Source of the DNA: Thiodiazotropha sp040506195
GTDB taxonomy: Bacteria > Pseudomonadota > Gammaproteobacteria > Chromatiales > Chromatiaceae
DNA: 64,000 nucleotides
Direction of reading: 5' to 3'
Assembly: GCA_040506195.1 (NCBI GenBank)
Contig: JBEVXH010000010.1
Location: forward strand, 59,371 to 123,370
Positions 63,401 to 64,000 of the stretch are shown here, piece by piece; within the stretch, counting starts at the first letter, position 1; each line of letters starts with the position of its first letter. Made by a program: the position numbers and the translations under genes. Below the pieces are notes generated by a model, which worked only from the letters and a program-made list of their open reading frames with translations, was not told the origin of the DNA and made no database searches.

Positions 63401-63613
63401 ACTCAGCCTGACCTGGCTTACAAGTTTTTTAGCCCGTTGATCAAGATCGTCAAAGATGCATTTAAAATCAAGTAATTGATCCAGGTGATCCGTCCCATCC
63501 CGGTCAAGCAGGTCAAAATAACTTCGAAGACTACCATCATGGTTCGGCAATTTCTCTAACAGAAATCTCAATCTTGCGTCCGATAAATACTCTAAATTGT
63601 TAAACAGATCCAT
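60419..63613 (-). CDS. HEAT-repeat protein, 1064 residues
   Basis: The protein is a long series of helix pairs with repeats of the pattern AVxALxxIGxxxAVxxLxxAL, for example ALTQIGGSEVVMLLRSAL, DALVKHGERVVSVLL and KALVQLKAVEAVEAI. HEAT and PBS-lyase-type repeats form scaffolds that hold protein partners. The first 110 residues are not repeat-like. No enzyme motif, signal peptide or membrane segment is seen. The start MDLFNN has AGGA 8 bases upstream. It is convergent with the integrase gene. It may be chromosomal flank or ICE cargo. Confidence 0.85.
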   Translation of the reverse strand: MDLFNNLEYLSDARLRFLLEKLPNHDGSLRSYFDLLDRDGTDHLDQLLDFKCIFDDLDQRAKKLVSQVRLSWKEGTVYHLKTSNLTKQLFALLVLKKQPNEQANQFVLEALDSNEPMIQLAAINALAVIDEGISRERLTQLYETVDNPVLKRRAGVVIGVEKEQTLAPSEDERIAEMGASLNDECSDTRLSAVLELAGSEAPQAVSLLRKALSDREKSVQINAFKSLLQRCELDEQELLQMLQDKRSHIRTLAIKALAAKKAEFAVPEIADELLKPFSHESRLAAARAILKLGGENVIPVVSEALRSLTEHHDVRIPLVNIMGRFKTEICLHELEYQLGLPLEDIEPAWQASSVWVACVRSISKYSQPDVNAVLERALEHTCDEVRIEAVNALKRRGAVSSIASLKRCLECEKSQQICDVIESALYELEKHSAEIADETSGDSILESFVSLDPCVGSAPDVLEKLWNVLLGSNRQERYKAAQLANNSACRSETINRMIGELSKKPSRQRAYAIDVLALLGAVETSELILPIIDSDATYERKAAEKALLGFGYDKELLEKRLLESRVARAMESRKPQLLGSMKQEAIPLLRAALVDYQNEPGRCYEARHLLLNSLSWQPETPLEEVVCFASLDQRGRPWGTLEKSHLPFLLDYIAGSKDFSKTLLEEVARFDESDGRYLVSLFHSVPNVWSCLTLSNIAARYVPEILPLIEKSLQSDHPAEVMVAARTLMRCDGHKLEQALLDTLDRWMNRCESTELQQVSEKDVETALIAALGAAGSRKALTPLASLIHGARRSAVPAIEALTQIGGSEVVMLLRSALNSDSLAVQEACAKALYHLSWKPTSPREIALLAIAANDADQFQHSLMLDKENVLEVITAQPKRRYPKAIRDMVYLIDDPSVISILLDELSALDHDRSRAAVDALVKHGERVVSVLLRRYFPQNRIELTIDTYGIQELPRIFEPLKSKSTVEFLCAFLEGSGKYQTGPALKSAALGLGRKKDARAIPALMAALRFQWPQVRRAVLKALVQLKAVEAVEAIEQAPPTNSETTKLEARAQEVINKLKSLT

Positions 63614-63619
63614 ACCCAT

Positions 63620-63909
63620 TCCTGATTACCAGATAACTTCAGTTATGCTATTCAACCTAGTTTATCCTCACAGTGCGCTTTCTAAAAAAAGCAAACCGAT
63701 AATTCATAACATTATAATAATTAATAACATGGACACCCAACCTTAATTTACCAAAGCCCTTTCAATCTGGCACTCTTTTACCATCATCAGCTATAAAGGA
63801 GTGAACGTCAGTGTGAACGTCAGGACACCCGATAATTGAATAGACCCCACCCACCCCTTCTACCTCAATTTAACTCCCACTACATCAAAACAAGACGATA
63901 ACAGTGTAC
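63620..63909. other. AT-rich non-coding stretch
   Basis: No gene is supported. It holds the promoter region of the HEAT-repeat gene and a tandem repeat of GTGAACGTCAG at about 63802-63825; GGACACCC occurs twice (63731 and 63820). Confidence 0.45.
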
Positions 63910-64000
63910 TGAATCGCCCCGGAAAAACCGGAGGGTGTTTAGTTTGAGTCATGCCGCCATGGCAGACCCTTCAATATTGTCATAGTACTGCTTTTCATAT
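63910..64000 (-). mobile_element. Right end of an IS3-family element, partial
   Basis: The boundary TGAATCGCCCCGG at 63910 has the TG..C.CCCC form of IS3-family termini and includes a CCGG-AAAAA-CCGG hairpin. Read on the minus strand, the last codons of a transposase (KQYYDNIEGSAMAA, stop at 63949-63951) lie within it and match the usual end of IS3 OrfB. The rest lies beyond the window. Confidence 0.6.
63949..64000 (-). CDS. IS3-family transposase OrfB, C-terminal end only
   Basis: Sixteen residues before the stop codon, YEKQYYDNIEGSAMAA, resemble the typical C-terminus of the IS3 OrfB integrase. The call depends on this tail and the adjacent terminal repeat. Confidence 0.5.
   Translation of the reverse strand, partial: YEKQYYDNIEGSAMAA

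Noticed and set aside
1..64000. CRISPR arrays, rRNA or tRNA genes
   Set aside because: No array of regularly spaced identical repeats and no rRNA or tRNA-like sequence was noticed on reading either strand; the only regular spacing found is the three hipBA operators.

Overview
The window looks like a stretch of a gammaproteobacterial genome, judged by gene families and a GC content that appears moderately high; the species cannot be named from sequence alone. Most of it (about 14.1-60.4 kb) is the core of an integrative and conjugative element (ICE) with a type G (PFGI-1/SXT-like) type IV secretion system, read right to left on the minus strand. No relaxase, TopB or ParA/DnaB gene is visible, so the element probably continues left of position 1 or is incomplete.

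Region 1 (1-11465, minus): one tightly coupled operon. In transcription order it encodes an excisionase-like HTH protein, HsdM-a, a 75-residue protein, HsdM-b, HsdS, a DEAD/DEAH helicase, HsdR, a GrpE-like protein and an Hsp70 (cut by the window edge). Most junctions are 4-base ATGA overlaps. A remnant of a second hsdR start sits between hsdS and the helicase gene, so the helicase appears to have been inserted into an ordinary hsdMSR operon. The fusion of a type I restriction-modification operon with a private Hsp70/GrpE pair and a helicase is the best candidate here for an undescribed system.

Region 2 (11466-14119, plus): an XRE regulator with a self-overlapping operator, a 332-residue protein of unknown function, a GNAT acetyltransferase and small membrane proteins.

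Region 3 (14125-43363, minus): the transfer genes, from PilL-N through TraD, the pilin and core-complex genes and the TraC ATPase to the TraU-, TraH- and TraG-like genes. Two cargo sites interrupt it. One (34994-37566) holds a broken OLD nuclease and a hipBA module. The other (19076-27318) holds a frameshifted IS91-type transposase, an IS1111-type element with its probable guide-RNA region, and a 1363-residue TIR-transmembrane-beta-propeller protein.

Region 4 (43555-49256): cargo and stability genes: a NYN/OST-HTH protein, a FitAB-type toxin pair, a tyrosine recombinase, a structured non-coding tract that could hold an origin, and a second hipBA pair with three evenly spaced operators.

Region 5 (49342-58007, minus): the ICE maintenance block (DUF6573, RadC, DUF3577, ParM and partner, PFL_4669, STY4528, DUF2857, ParB), headed by FlhD- and FlhC-like genes, the type of activator that switches on transfer in SXT as SetD/SetC.

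Region 6 (58008-64000): a degenerate stretch, then excisionase and integrase genes (plus), a convergent 1064-residue HEAT-repeat protein (minus), and the edge of an IS3-family element.
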